A stretch of DNA of 64,000 nucleotides from the NCBI GenBank assembly GCA_020744425.1, contig JAGMUV010000020.1, positions 248,001-312,000 of the forward strand, read 5' to 3'. The notes beneath the pieces were generated by a model. That model searched no databases and was not told the origin of the DNA. It saw nothing but the letters and a program-made list of their open reading frames with translations. Position numbers and translations under genes: made by a program. Below, in pieces: positions 33,201 to 44,521 of the stretch. The stretch comes from Dactylonectria macrodidyma (lineage: Eukaryota > Ascomycota > Sordariomycetes > Hypocreales > Nectriaceae). How positions within the stretch are numbered: position 1 is the first letter of the stretch; each line of letters opens with the position of its first letter.

Positions 33201-33921
33201 CGTCGACTTTTGTGTCTAGACTTGACCGGCATTGTTGGAGTATACGATGCGTTTCGGACTACTGAGCACGTATCATCACTCTCATTGAATCATTTTCCGT
33301 CTGAAACTGATTGCAAGTGGAAGTGAGTCCTGTGATAGCCGCCGTGACATCAGTCGAGATAGAATTTTGCAGAACCGCGAGACTCGCTTGAGTCAACGCC
33401 GCCTCCTTACTTAGATCCTTGACTATGTTTTCGGTTTGCGTGATCTGTTCACCGTGGGCGAGGGCGACATCCAAGCCCGCTAGTTGTAGCTGTTGGAGCG
33501 TTTCTGAGTGCTGCCTTTGGATGCGACTCAGGTGGATTTCAATGTCCCTCGACATTTCAACGCCGAGAAATGATTTCCACACTTTTCTTGCCTTTGAGTC
33601 GCCCGGAAGAGACTTGACGCGACCCAGCGTGTTCTGGAAGTCTACAACCGCCTGACAACCCTCAGAAACAACATCGCGGAGAGTCTGGTGCTGATCTCTT
33701 GACAGCCTTTGCGCCAAAGGATCAGTGTCGTCCTGGAGGCGGGTCTCAAGGTCGGCCAAGCGCTTGATTGACTTATCAACATCGTGGAGCAGCACAGCGA
33801 TTTGTTTTGGTGCATCGCGGAGATTTTGCAGGGTCCTAATGGAGCCGAGAAGTGCTTTGACGCCGATGTCAGCAAACTGGATGCTGGCGGCAGCGACGCC
33901 GATTACCGAGACTGGGTCCAT
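30280..33921 (-). pseudogene. HeLo-like N-terminal (fungal STAND) protein with ankyrin-type C-terminus, one internal TAG
   Basis: Exons complement(30280..31799, 31870..32066, 32121..32284, 32419..33921) sum to 3384 nt (1128 codons) with one internal stop, TAG at 33259-33261. The first ~220 residues are the HeLo-like fungal N-terminal domain (MDPVSVIGVAAASIQFADIG, then a long helical bundle). The same frame resumes directly after the TAG with SETHRILQQCRSSLDTKVDE. The C-terminal half has ankyrin-like segments (SPLECALGWTDGLRSLLQAG, AIELAIYRCDVKSIHLLLS, GWTPLQFIGNGSLSALL) and ends in a very acidic tail (WESEDEEGDDSAWETEDE). All introns have good signals (ACTAAC branch in 32285..32418). One CAG-to-TAG change would explain the break. 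HeLo-type domains are membrane-active cell-death modules. The 220-aa truncated product might still be made. Confidence 0.75.
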
Positions 33922-34467
33922 TGCTGAGTCGTCGCGACATGGAGTGGCTGTTTTTCGGATTGTCGCAGCTCAGAATGTCTTCATGATTAGGGTCTATTCC
34001 ATGTGGTTGAACAGATCTTGAGGTGGAAAATGGAATGGCTCAGCCTGTGGCGCGGCTTCGAAGCTCTTTGGAGGCTAGGCACCCTCCCGGGCGGACCAGT
34101 ACAAAGGTAACAGTGCGCCTCGCCAGGCGACAAAGGTCACACCGCAGTCCGACTAGATGACGTGGCAGGTCAGCATAGGCTGCATATCCCATCTCTGGGC
34201 TGGGCTGTCTCAACATTCAAGGTAGCGAGGCAATCCAATCAGATCTCAGGTTTACATCGGCGAGTTGGGCTAAATCAGCCTCATCTCGCATGCTGGGGGA
34301 CACGAGAAAATATTCGAGGTCAAGATTCGATTGTCTTCTTCGGGCAGATAAGTGGTTCCTCCCTTAATGTCAACCTCGTTGCGCCAGTTGCTGTAGCCCT
34401 AAACAACATGACAGGATTTATACTATTCATTTTTGCTTCCGTCTAGTAGACTGAAGGTGTGAGTCGC
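33922..34467. other. intergenic
   Basis: Promoter side of the HeLo-like gene and 3' flank of the bZIP gene. No gene seen. Confidence 0.4.
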
Positions 34468-36051
34468 TTAGTTCACCGCCATCACATCAGGCATGGCCGC
34501 TCGCTCCACCTCATCATCCTTGTCACTCTCCACTGTCCTTCGGGTCGCAGGGACATACGGCACAACCGCCGAGCCCGAGTTGCTCACATTCAAAGGGAGA
34601 CCTAAATAGCTTGGAATATCGCCGTAGAGTTCCGGGAACCGTACGAAGAAATCCGGGGACATGGTCCATGTGTTGATATCCCGGAGACGCTCTTCGAAGA
34701 GAGGCGATATGTGGAACTGGCCGGTTTCGGAGTTGTGCATGTACGTATCTCGGAAGCCGTATGGCCAGAGGATTTTGAAGTTGGCCCGGAAAAGATCCCA
34801 GAATAGGTTTGTGCAGTATTGGTGCTGTGAAAAGACGAAGCGCTCTCGCACACCAGGCCTGTGTACCATGTTAGAATTTATCGTTTCTATGTCAGTTGTA
34901 GAGGGATTGTTCTGCGTACCAAACAAAGTAGTCAATGGCATATGAATGCGCAAGTGTTTGTGACGGTCTGGGCATTGTTAGTAGTCGGAAATACCTCCGT
35001 TCAAAGTCATGCGGACTCACCTCATAAGAAACCAACGTGGCACAGAGGCATGCCTTTCTAACGTTGGGTCGCCATGGTACGTCATCAAGAGATGCATCAT
35101 CCTTAGAATGGCAAGCCGCTCTACCGGAGAGCAAGTCTTGAAGCAGACCTCGTCAACTCCTCGCAGCTTTCGCCACGACTCCGTCATCATTCCGTCCCGC
35201 TCAACGCTGTCCCAGCCCTTGAGAATGGCACGAACGGGTGTGTCTTCGCTTGTACGATCTTCGGCATTGATCTCTGCCCGCGACAGCAGAGTAGATTTCC
35301 CCAGACACTCATTGGCTGCCCGCCACTTGTTCAGAGGCGGCTTCTGGATTCCTTGGGCTGGTTGAGACATAGTGCAGTGGCACATCATCGCCTTGGGGAC
35401 AATGACATCGTCTCCGTATGGGATCTCGCCGTCTGACACGCTCCCTGGGCCATTAGGAACAGGATTGATGCTCTCCATGTAGCTTTGGGGACTGAACTGT
35501 TGGGTAAAGTCGCATTCCCCTGGAGCGCTGCCGTGGAAGCCGCTGAGACAGCCGAGGGGATCATCCCAGACGCCAAGACTGACTGCATCGGGCGGGATGC
35601 GTAACGATGAAGCATCGTTAGCCTGAGCTTGACAGGCTTCCAAGCCGATGATGGTTCTCGATGATGATGTTGTTGAGGCCTGTGACAACGCAACGTCGTC
35701 TCTGCTGGGGTTTGTCGGTTGAGAAAAACTGGTGTCTGGCCCGTTGAGATGTCGATGAATGGTATTGTCGAGAGACCTCAAAACCTGGCGGGCCTTGTCC
35801 CTCTCCTTTGTGACCTGTGCGAGCTGGTCCATCAGAGATCGGATCTGAGCGTTGGAGTCGCTTTGGCGCAGGCGATCCACCATGGCTTCTAGTTCGGCAA
35901 TGCGGCTCTTGGTGCGCTCACGAGCTAGACGCTGGGCTTTCCGATCCAGCTCGCGCTTCTTCTGCCGACGCGAGTCGAGGACATCTTCGGGCGCCTTGGC
36001 AGCAGCAGCAGCAGCAGCCGCGGGCGGTGGTTCCGACGGCGGATATTCCAT
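34468..36051 (-). CDS. bZIP transcription factor with C-terminal DUF3425 domain
   Basis: Exons complement(34468..34858, 34920..34967, 35021..36051), 1470 nt, 489 aa. The introns have textbook signals (GTGAGT with CTACTAAC; GTACGC with CTAAC). An Ala run (codons 11-18) precedes the basic region KKRELDRKAQRLARERTKSR and a Leu-spaced zipper (IAELEAMVDRLR). The DUF3425 end has SYAIDYFVWPGVRERFVF and FWDLFRANFKILWPYGFRD, the pattern shared by this fungal class. It acts in the nucleus. An upstream in-frame ATG at 36222 would add 57 residues. The nearest metabolic genes (P450, ADH) are 4-8 kb away; control of them is only a guess. Intact. Confidence 0.88.
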
Positions 36052-36451
36052 CACAATCACCTCAAGGGGGGCCTCCTTTTGGCTTTCTTCCTGCTTGGTT
36101 CGGACGTACTGGGTATCGTGAAAGTTATGTGGATTAGTGGAGATGGACAGGGTCGGGGGCGGAGTCGGTGATGAATCCTGATGAATCCAGAAGCGAGGAT
36201 TTGGCAAGCGAGTCGCCCTCATTTCAATGCGGGGAAGCGGACACGTTAGCCCTTTGTTCTGATTGGTGATGTTTCGTTTCAACGACTCTTCATTGGCTTC
36301 ATCTGAAAGCCACAATCAGTAGTGTCTTATCAGGTGACTCCCTTCTAACTAAAACCATCGAATGGCAAAGGCATTCGCAGAAGCTAATGACGTACAAAAG
36401 GGATAGCCGTTTATCCCTCCAAACCCGCCTCCCCCTCTACTAGCCCTGCCC
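36052..36451. other. intergenic, 5' flank of the bZIP gene
   Basis: Contains the alternative upstream start and leader of the bZIP gene, then short spacer DNA. No other gene. Confidence 0.4.
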
Positions 36452-37365
36452 TTAGTACCTACGCCCGAAAATGCGCTCAAGAAAGTTGAATCGTGACCTA
36501 TTCAAGTTGCGCAGGCTTCTACCATCAACTTCGTCCATGTTGTTTTGACATGTAACCCTCAGCTGCCTCACACTGATTCGGGCCGAATCAAGGCAATAGT
36601 GCTGGTAGAATCGCCAAGCCGGAGGCGTTGTCAAAGCAACAAACCCCGAAGTGGCTGCGATGGTGGAAATATTAGCAATCGGGCCATGTGCAATACAAGC
36701 ACAAACGGCGGATAGGATGGTGCTAGATGGAAATGCGAGAATCGTTAGCGATGCCACCAATAAACAGTAAGAAGCAGCTCACAGGGTTGAGATTGATGGA
36801 GAAATATCGAGTTTCGGAGGCTCTGCAAGATTTTTGGCGTGCGCGAGGACAGTCTCCATGGAGAGGAGGTCGCGAATCAGGCTGTCGCGCGAAATTTTGA
36901 TGCGTATCTCGTGTTCATTTGCATCGAGTCGAGTCACAATGGCCATGTCTGCCCGCGCAAATTTGTCAGAAGAAAGAGGTCTGACATTGTGTTATGTGAG
37001 GAGATGGTAATACCTAAAATTGGGGTGGTAATGTCGGCTTCTTCGTGCTCATTATACTCAGCTAGATACTCTAGATACTGCTTGAGGTAGTATTCTGCTG
37101 AGTCTCGGCGAACTTCAAAGACACTGCAGATACTAGATGGATCTATGAAAGGGGCCGGTTGTTCGGGCAAGCAGGGCGAGCCTCTTGTAGGGTACCCCGG
37201 TGTTTCTTTGTCGAGGGCCGCTGCTTTGAGCCGGTCGGGGGGTCGGGGGACAGGAAGGGAGATGTCCTGATAAGCCCGCGGGTGGAAAACTGAGCCATCG
37301 TCGGAAGCCATGGACGCAAGTTCTTGTGTATTTGACGGTCTTGATATCACAGATGGAGAAGGCAT
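36452..37365 (-). CDS. Hypothetical protein, 262 aa, with C-terminal hydrophobic segments
   Basis: Three exons, complement(36452..36722, 36783..36948, 37014..37365), 789 nt. The splice pairs are GTATTA...GGGCAG and GTGAGC with CTAAC...ATCTAG. I do not recognise the family. The N-terminal half is polar and Pro-rich. The middle is helical and Tyr/Glu-rich (DSAEYYLKQYLEYLAEYNE), then VTRLDANEHEIRIKISRD and LSMETVLAHAKNL. Residues ~175-215 are hydrophobic (LSAVCACIAHGPIANIS, TSGFVALTTPP) and could form one or two membrane spans. A basic tail follows (RSRFNFLERIFGRRY). The consistent three-exon model makes it a probable real gene. Confidence 0.6.
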
Positions 37366-38243
37366 ATGATTGTGCAGATGTGAAGAGTGCAAGAGATGAA
37401 CAAAAAATGAATATCCTGGGGCCACGTATGTCAACTCGCTTCATGACGGACACAGTCTTTGTTACACAAAACTAAAACCGCACTCCGGTAACTTGATTGG
37501 ATGCCTTTCATGAATAAAAGCCTGATGCGACAAAGCTGAGCCGCTTCCCGCCTCTGGGAGAGGGGCATTCGGGCAGTCGCCACGCCACCATCGTTCCAAC
37601 ATCGCCATTGGAGGCCTTACGCGAGGGCAGCTTTGGTGCGTGAGGCGTTGTATCAAACACAACCATATTTCGGCACAGCTCATATAGCGAGTTACACACG
37701 CAGTATCTCAGCTTGGAGAATCACTGGTTGATGGCTTGGAAACCTACCTCAGCTCCACAAGACCAGTGACACAACTCAATTTCTGAAGCTTTCGTGTCCC
37801 GTTTCACAACCATCATCTCCCGTTGCAGTGGCACCTGCACTGTTGTGCTGTCCTGGTGGGTTTCCCGTTATCGAGACTCGCAACTACTAGACCGCTATTT
37901 CAAACCACCTCATTTTCTCGCTTCTGCTCACCCGCGTTTGGTTTTTTTTTTTTTTTCAATTCTCTCGCTCTGCGCCTGCAACTTGAATGTAGATGTAGCT
38001 GCCCGATGAATTACTTTGCGAGCGCGCGGGCTTTGGCCCGAGCCGTCGACACGTGTCTCTCACTGATCCGGCTCACTTGGGCAAACAAATAACCCTTACG
38101 ATATACCCAGTTGTTCGGGGCATACTACAAAAGGCCGGGTTCCTTGCTGGAGTGGGAGATTTACCAATATCTGGAGCCATACCAATCTTATCCTCTCTCA
38201 AATCTACACGGCGGCGACCGCCTTTACCGCGCTCTCGAGAGTC
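37366..38243. other. intergenic between divergent genes
   Basis: Shared upstream region of the 262-aa gene (minus) and the 492-aa gene (plus), with a T16 run near 37941. Short frames only. Confidence 0.4.
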
Positions 38244-40066
38244 ATGCCGCCAAATTTGCTCCATACCCCGGGCGACGATGGTAGCTTCCACTGTGCTCCC
38301 CCTCCAACCATACGACTACAGGTGTGGTATTATTCCGACCGTGGGATGAGTTTACAGCTCAATCAAAGCCTCGGGCAGTTTCTGCGTCAACGAGGAGTTG
38401 ACGATTGGGTTATCAAACCAGCCATTCCAAGTATCAGTCCAGAGAACTGCCGACACAATTTTGTCCCACTCGAGGTGAGCCAATAACACTTTCATTTCTC
38501 TCAGACACTCTATTGCATTATGCGACATTACCTTGGAGAGTAGAGCTCTTCTTGCCTAAGACCGTTACTCACATCATCTCGTCTAGGTTGAACTTGAGTG
38601 GGATGCCTCTGTCATTGACACTTTGCCCTTCCAAAGCCTTCGCGCGCTCTTCAAACAAAGCCTTGTGCCGTCGATGAAGGATTTCTTTCATGAATTAAAT
38701 GAGACGATGCAGTTTATGAACATCTACCCAGTTGGCGACAAGGTCACCGCAGAAGTCAGACAGGCATACACTTTTTACCACATTGAGCGTTCCATGGCAA
38801 TGGACTATCAGTGTGTTGCTCAATCCATCCCCTTGGAGCAAGGTCCTTTGGTTCAGACCATGTATGTATTTCATCTTGATGTTGGCTGCAATTGTTTACT
38901 AAACCTTTGCTAGACGCCGCGTTGGAGCAGCCGCGCCAACCGTCGCCGCACAATCGGGTGATCTTATGATGGCGTTCAATCAGTTTTCTGAGAACTTCCT
39001 CAGAGGCAAGTCATCAAACGAAGGATGGGATTGTATCAAGGAGCTGTTCTCGGTTGAATTGAAAGCCAAAGTAAGTCAGTCAGTCCACATGATCTCAGAC
39101 TTGTGCCATGATATTGACTCACGATGTCACGTCTCGAAGGGGAAAAGTGACCAGGTTGGTCGGTACGTTAACTCTGAGACTAAAGAAGCATGGGAGAAAG
39201 CATTCGCCGCCACAGCATGCTTTCAGCAACTTGTTCATGACATGGGTGCCAGCATATCCAAAATATCTACCGGGGCCAGTGAGTCATTACTTATTAAGAC
39301 ATGACTTTATCATCTGGCTAACGCCTCACTGCTATTCTAATAGCTGTCAGCAACCAAGACATCTTTGGCATTGTCTCTCGAATGGCAGTCGCCGTGCAGC
39401 TGCTATCGGTCCAGCAGACAGAGATGGCGACTCTCAGCCAACTACTCGTCGACAAATACGACGGCGACACGCCATTGAAGGAAAAGTGGTGGCAGATCGC
39501 ATCGGCAGTGCTCGTATGCTCCGTTGCGGTAGGTAGTGGAGAGTTGGCTGGGGTTCCTTTGCTGACTAGCTGTGGTATTGCTGGTGTACTTGGAGGCCTC
39601 TCCGGTATCACTGCTGGATATGGAATTGTCGAGCATTATGGACTGGAGAAGAAAAAGAAGAAAGTATCGCATCGTAAGACCCCCCCCCCCCCCCCCCCAT
39701 TCCACCCAGTCCGTGTCCGTTCTCTCGGCCGAAGAGTTGCTAAGTCACTACGTAGTCACTGAGCAGACAAAAAAGCTCCAGGACTCCTTGGCACAAGCCC
39801 AGATTGCTTTCTCGGCTATCTTTTGTGAACAAGTCCTGAAGATTCCACTGGAATTGTTGCCGAGACTTGAACAGAAAGAGACACTGGAACTGCTGGGAGT
39901 CGATATCACAAAACTGGGCAATGAGGTTTACACGAAGCAGTTCATCATGGACCGGGTGAAGAACTTTGCTTCCCGACTAAATGACGTTGAAAAGTTGCGG
40001 CAGGAGATTGGGAAGGATGCGGGGTTGAGTGACGTGGATAAAGGCACCATCAGTACTTCCAAGTAA
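38244..40066 (+). CDS. Helical protein with central hydrophobic hairpin; possible alpha-pore-forming-like protein
   Basis: Six exons, 38244..38474, 38587..38861, 38914..39070, 39140..39278, 39344..39663 and 39710..40066, 1479 nt, 492 aa. The third intron (69 bp) is a multiple of three and could be retained. The fifth (46 bp) contains a C19 run; an alternative acceptor at 39743 also keeps frame. Almost the whole protein reads as amphipathic helices. Residues ~318-362 form two hydrophobic stretches around a short Gly/Pro turn (SAVLVCSVAVGSGELAGVP, then LLTSCGIAGVLGGLSGITAG), followed by KKKKK. Long helices flanking one hairpin is the layout of ClyA/Xax-type alpha-pore-forming proteins and of other membrane-remodelling bundles. 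I see no sequence signature proving either. No signal peptide. Function unknown. Confidence 0.6.
39680..39698 (+). repeat. C19 homopolymer
   Basis: Nineteen consecutive C between GTAAGA and ATTCCACCCAG. It is interpreted as lying in an intron (39664..39709), where it may act as the pyrimidine tract. Its exact length is a likely sequencing uncertainty. Confidence 0.85.
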
Positions 40067-40246
40067 CGCAGCTCTGCCAATGATACACTTTGGCTCTCTT
40101 ACAGGACAAAAATGGCCATTCTTCTCGCTAAGCCTCCATATCAATATCGAAGCAGATAAGATAGCAAGCCTTCTTTGATGTCACCCTGAAAACGAAAAGC
40201 ACAAGGCCCTAGAAATAGGAACCAACCTATATCTCTTCTTTAATAT

Positions 40247-42398
40247 TTATTCCTTTCGCCTCTCCGTCAGTACCAGCTTCAATCCAGGAGATGCCAGCGT
40301 AAACCCGTCCTTCAAGCCGGAAAGAAAGGTATCTGGAGTGAGCCCATCGGCCAATTTGACATCGTATCGTCGCAGCACTTGGCTCGTTACGTAGCGAAGC
40401 TCCATCAGACCCAATTGCTTTCCAGCACAAGAATAACGGCCTGTGGTTGAGTCAGTACAAATTGAAATTGCCGAGACATGTGAAATTCGTACCAAACGAG
40501 AAGGGTTGGAAAATTGATCCGTCTTTTGTCATTTCAGGCTGAGTTGTCCATCTCTCGGGGACGAACTCATTGGGTTGCTCGAATACTCTCTTGTCTACGA
40601 TCTTCATTAGCTTTCAAAAATTGATCGAGGACTTTATCGCATGACACATACCTCGATACAGTGTGTGTGACGGAATTTGCAAGATGGTATTCCCGGGGAT
40701 GAACACTTCGCCTATCTGGAATCCCTCGGGAGGAGTCATCCTCTGCAGTCCAGATGGAACGGGCGGATGAAGCCGAAGAGACTCGTCAATGCAAGCCTGC
40801 AGGTACTTCAACTTGGAGAGGGAAAGATGCTCGGGTTGGCTCGAGGTCGCGTAATATTGATCGATCTCGTCTTGCAGTCGACGGCAGGCGTCTGGGTGGG
40901 TGGCTAGCTCGAAGAATAAGCATGTGAGGGATGCTGCGGTAGTGTCACTGATAAATTGTGAGTTTGAGATAATCAACAGAGACTTCCGGGCAAGCTACCT
41001 TCCGGCTACCACAATCAAGTGAGCATCACCGTGGAGATTGACGGTGTCTTGCTTAGATGGTCTCTCATTCGCATCATAGTCGGCTAGAATCCAGGAAAAG
41101 AGATCTGGCATGTCGGGTTTATTCTATGTGTCCATTAGCGTACGAAATCATTTACTCAAGTGTCAATCTCAACACTGCGCATCAGGGTGCCAAAGACAAA
41201 ATGGTAGTATCCCAACTGCAACAACGAAAAAGTGGCCTCACGTACCTTTTGCCTGTCAACAACCTGCGAAGAGAGCCACTTCTGAAACTTGATGTGCTCG
41301 TAGTTTAGACCTGGGATCTCCTTGAATAGAGGGAAAATCCAGACCAGGTGGCTAAAAGCACTGACGAGCAGCATGTTGGTGTGCACCGACTTCATAAAGT
41401 AGTGGACCACCCCATTTTTGAGCATGTCGAAACTTTTGCCAAATGCAAGATCACCCATGACGTCAAAGCTGTAAAAGTTGAACAAAGTTGATGCATCGAA
41501 TGGCAACCCTTTCGTCTCCTCCATCTTCTCTAGAAGCTGGTTGGTGTACTTTGCCACTCGAGGCTCGTAGTCGCGGAGGGCTAGGTGGGGTTCGTCAGTG
41601 GGTGTCCCAGTATTCGCGGATGCATGAAATACCGTAGTCGCGTACCTTTTGTGCTGAGTCCCTTGTCCCATGTCTTCCTACGCACAGAATGCTCCTTTTG
41701 ATCCCGAATCATGTGTAGAGACTTGACCGGGTGCAAAATGTTGTACCACGGCCCCTTGGTGCATGGCGATGAGTTGGAATGAAGGAGCTGTACAGCTTTG
41801 GGGTCTGAAATGGACAATTCGGATGGCCCTATTCATGTCAGTCGTGAATTCAACTGTACCAATGTCTCACAAGCAACTTACCAATACGGACAATGTCGCC
41901 ATATTTTTCGTGCAATTTCTGAACCTCCTCGTATAATTGAAACTTCTTAATCGACAGCAAAGTGACATAGAGGTTGGAAATTCTAGCAGCAAAAGGACCA
42001 GGAAAGCGATTGAGTCGGTGAAACGCAGCCCGGTAGACGATGATGCTAGAGTAGATGCCCGCCAAGGTCGTAAAGGTTAAGAGGCTGGCTGCTCGGAGTG
42101 CCTTCCAGCGAGTGTCAAACTCCTCAGCCTCGGGGGAGAAGAAGAGGAAGCAAGAAAGCGAGGTGTTTAGAAATATGACGAGCCCCAAAAGCCTGGTGGT
42201 GTGGAGGTCCCATTCTCCATGACGAAAGATGCCGACGTGGAGGATGACGCCAGCACAGAAGGCGGCTGCAAAGCCAGTCTCGCTCTGCACGTTTGCGAGA
42301 AGATGATCCATGTTTCCGTAGAATTTGCGTTTGGTCCATTCCTTGCTGAAGTCGTCCCCCGAGTACTTAAATATCCATCCGAGCCCGAACCGTTTCAT
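40247..42398 (-). CDS. Cytochrome P450 monooxygenase
   Basis: Seven exons, complement(40247..40440, 40493..40594, 40652..40947, 40999..41123, 41246..41580, 41646..41828, 41882..42398), 1752 nt, 583 aa; ATG 42311 would give 554 aa. The N-terminus has about three membrane segments, then the Pro hinge HRLNRFPGPFAARIS. Core motifs: AGSDTT (I-helix oxygen activation), DESLRLHPP (ExxR), FVPERW (PERF-like) and the haem site FSFGRYSCAGKQLG with Cys about 524. It is anchored in the endoplasmic reticulum and uses NADPH-P450 reductase. The substrate is unknown; three N-terminal helices are seen in several fungal secondary-metabolism P450s. It is on the same strand as the zinc ADH 0.7 kb upstream and next to it in orientation. 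All splice sites are good and the gene is intact. Confidence 0.92.
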
Positions 42399-43094
42399 TC
42401 CTCATCTCTCGTCCCCTCAAACATGGCCAATGCGATACTCAGCGGCGAAGTCATGATCTCCAAAGTCAGCTGATGCAAACGAGTCATAGTACGGTTCGGC
42501 GTGGTCATTGCAACCGATTGCAGTTGCTCCCATTGGTCGATGGACTGACAGGCGTAGGAAAGGCTTATTCGAGTCAGGTCGAGTCAGACGGCGTTGACTC
42601 TGATAATCTGGAGAAGTGGAGACGCGGGGATGCGGGGTTGATGCTTGATGCTCCTGAGCTAAACCTTCAGCATGGAGCGGCAAGAGTCCAGGGACAGATC
42701 TAGAATCGGATAACGTCGTGGAGTATCCGTCAAGGATCTTCTATCTAGCCGAGGCCATAAAAGGGTATTTACGATTGCCCATGCGTCATCCAGGGTACTG
42801 TACCATGTCAATAACACGTCTTTAAATCGGACAGTCCATACAGAATACCTTATTCTCGTGAGCTCGCACCGTGGGTAAGCCTCATTTCCGCTCGGTATCC
42901 ACATATCAACTCTCAGCCTAAGGATTTTGTAAACCCAGGTATTCCAGGGATGAATAAACAATAAATAGACGTCAGTCATGAGAATCAATGGGTACCCAGT
43001 GCACAGAGCTACGCGATTTTAACAACATCACAAGTGAATCGAATTGTCAAGGAATATTTAAAGGAAATATGTCAATTATTCGCAGACTATTGCA
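42399..43094. other. intergenic between P450 and ADH genes
   Basis: Promoter region of the P450 gene and 3' flank of the ADH gene. Short frames without motifs. Confidence 0.4.
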
Positions 43095-44521
43095 CTACCT
43101 CAAATCAATAACTACTCTGCCCTGTATTTTACCAGCTTCCATCTCCTCAAAAATCTATCGTAGCATGTTAGCGCCGCAATTCACCTATCAAGCTCAAGTA
43201 CTTACGTTTGTGAGGTCTTCCATCTTGCGAAGCTGATACTGCGGGACAACGCCTCCTTGAGTCGCAAGCTCCAAGCATTGCTTCGCGTCCAATCGGTTAC
43301 CAGTTTTCGTCGCTACCGATGTTAGCAATATCCATCATACCAATAGCTATGAGGGTGTTTACCAATGATTCTGAGCTCATCCGTCACCATTGCGACAATG
43401 TTAGGAATCAAGGCCCCTTCCTTCTCAGGAATTCCAACACAGGCCACGGTTCCTCTAAAGCCAAGCCATGAGAGGGCCTGTGAGTATGACTTTGAGCTCG
43501 ATGCGCACATCAAAGCCACTCGCGCGCCGCCACCAGTTAGTTCCTTAATCGTTGCCGAGAGATCTGCGTCATCGGAAAACTTGGTGAAATCGACAAACTC
43601 GTTCGCCCCAAGGCTGCGGCACAAGTCTTCCTTTAGCCCAGCATCGACTGCGACGACCTTTCCACCTAATGCCTTGGCATATTGAATAGCAAGGTGCCCT
43701 AGACCTCCACCAGCTCCTGATATCACAACCCAATCTCCAACTCGCATGCCTGCTGTACGAAGGGATGTGTACACGGTGATTCCTCCACACATGAGCGGCG
43801 CGGCAGCAGCAAGATCCAAACCACTAGGAATGGGTGTAACATAGTGAGCAGGGGCTAGACAGTACTGCTGGAATGTCCCTGGAGTGTAGTATCCAGAAAT
43901 CTTAGACTTTTTGCAAGAAGACTCCCCGCCTTCTATGCAATTGTCTTCAAGCGACGGTTAGGTCTGATTGGGATATACAGTAGAGGGGTCAGAGAACTCA
44001 CCGCATGTAAGACAGGCGTCGGCGGCGTACTTGATGCCTACGTTGGATCCGATAGGAGGGAATTCGACGCCTTCGCCGTGTGCGACGACTTGGCCGGCAC
44101 CTACAGAATTAATAATGATGATATCGACAATGCAGAAATAGGCATACCTTCATGACCTCCAATCTGTCCTGTGATCCCATGACTCGTTAGTTTCTTGTTC
44201 TCACAATTGGTCTCGCTATCCATTACGTACCTGGTTGTGTAGGAGCCGGGAGATTCGGGAAGTGGTTCATGCAGAATCCGATGTCGGTATGGCAGACGCC
44301 CGAGTATAACCTCCATTTTTGTAAATGTCATATCACCAGAATGGGTGGTGACAGTGGGCTTACAAGCGAACCAAAACCTCGCCTCTTCCAGGTTTGGGGA
44401 TCGGGAGCTCTACAATCTCCGTCCTCAGAGTTCCTGGCTCCGAGTAGATGATGGCCCTGTTAGAGGTGGGCATGGAGACATGTCCATTCGTTTGGGGCGC
44501 GGAAGTCTTGGTGGAATCCAT
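43095..44521 (-). CDS. Zinc-dependent alcohol dehydrogenase (MDR family)
   Basis: Seven exons, complement(43095..43154, 43206..43312, 43363..43944, 44002..44100, 44148..44168, 44231..44310, 44364..44521), 1107 nt, 368 aa. Catalytic zinc ligands: Cys of YSGVCHTD and His of IGGHEG. The structural zinc site is complete (C-LT-C-DN-C-IEGGESS-C) only when intron 43945..44001 ends at TTGAAG; the next acceptor (CATAG) would delete one Cys. The NAD fold follows: SGAGGGLGHLAIQYAKALG, with an acidic residue after VVAVD, suggesting NAD rather than NADP. GYYTPGTFQQYC and ATKTGNRLDAKQCLEL are typical of the yeast-type fungal ADH clade. The exon 44148..44168 is only 21 nt. It interconverts alcohols and aldehydes in the cytosol, and may act on the P450 product. 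Confidence 0.92.

Noticed and set aside
34162..34446. 94-codon plus-strand ORF
   Set aside because: No motif and no homologous-looking segment; chance frame in a spacer.
39382..39762. Frame ending in a run of prolines after the hydrophobic hairpin
   Set aside because: The prolines are translation of the C19 run in an intron; splicing restores a longer conserved-looking frame.
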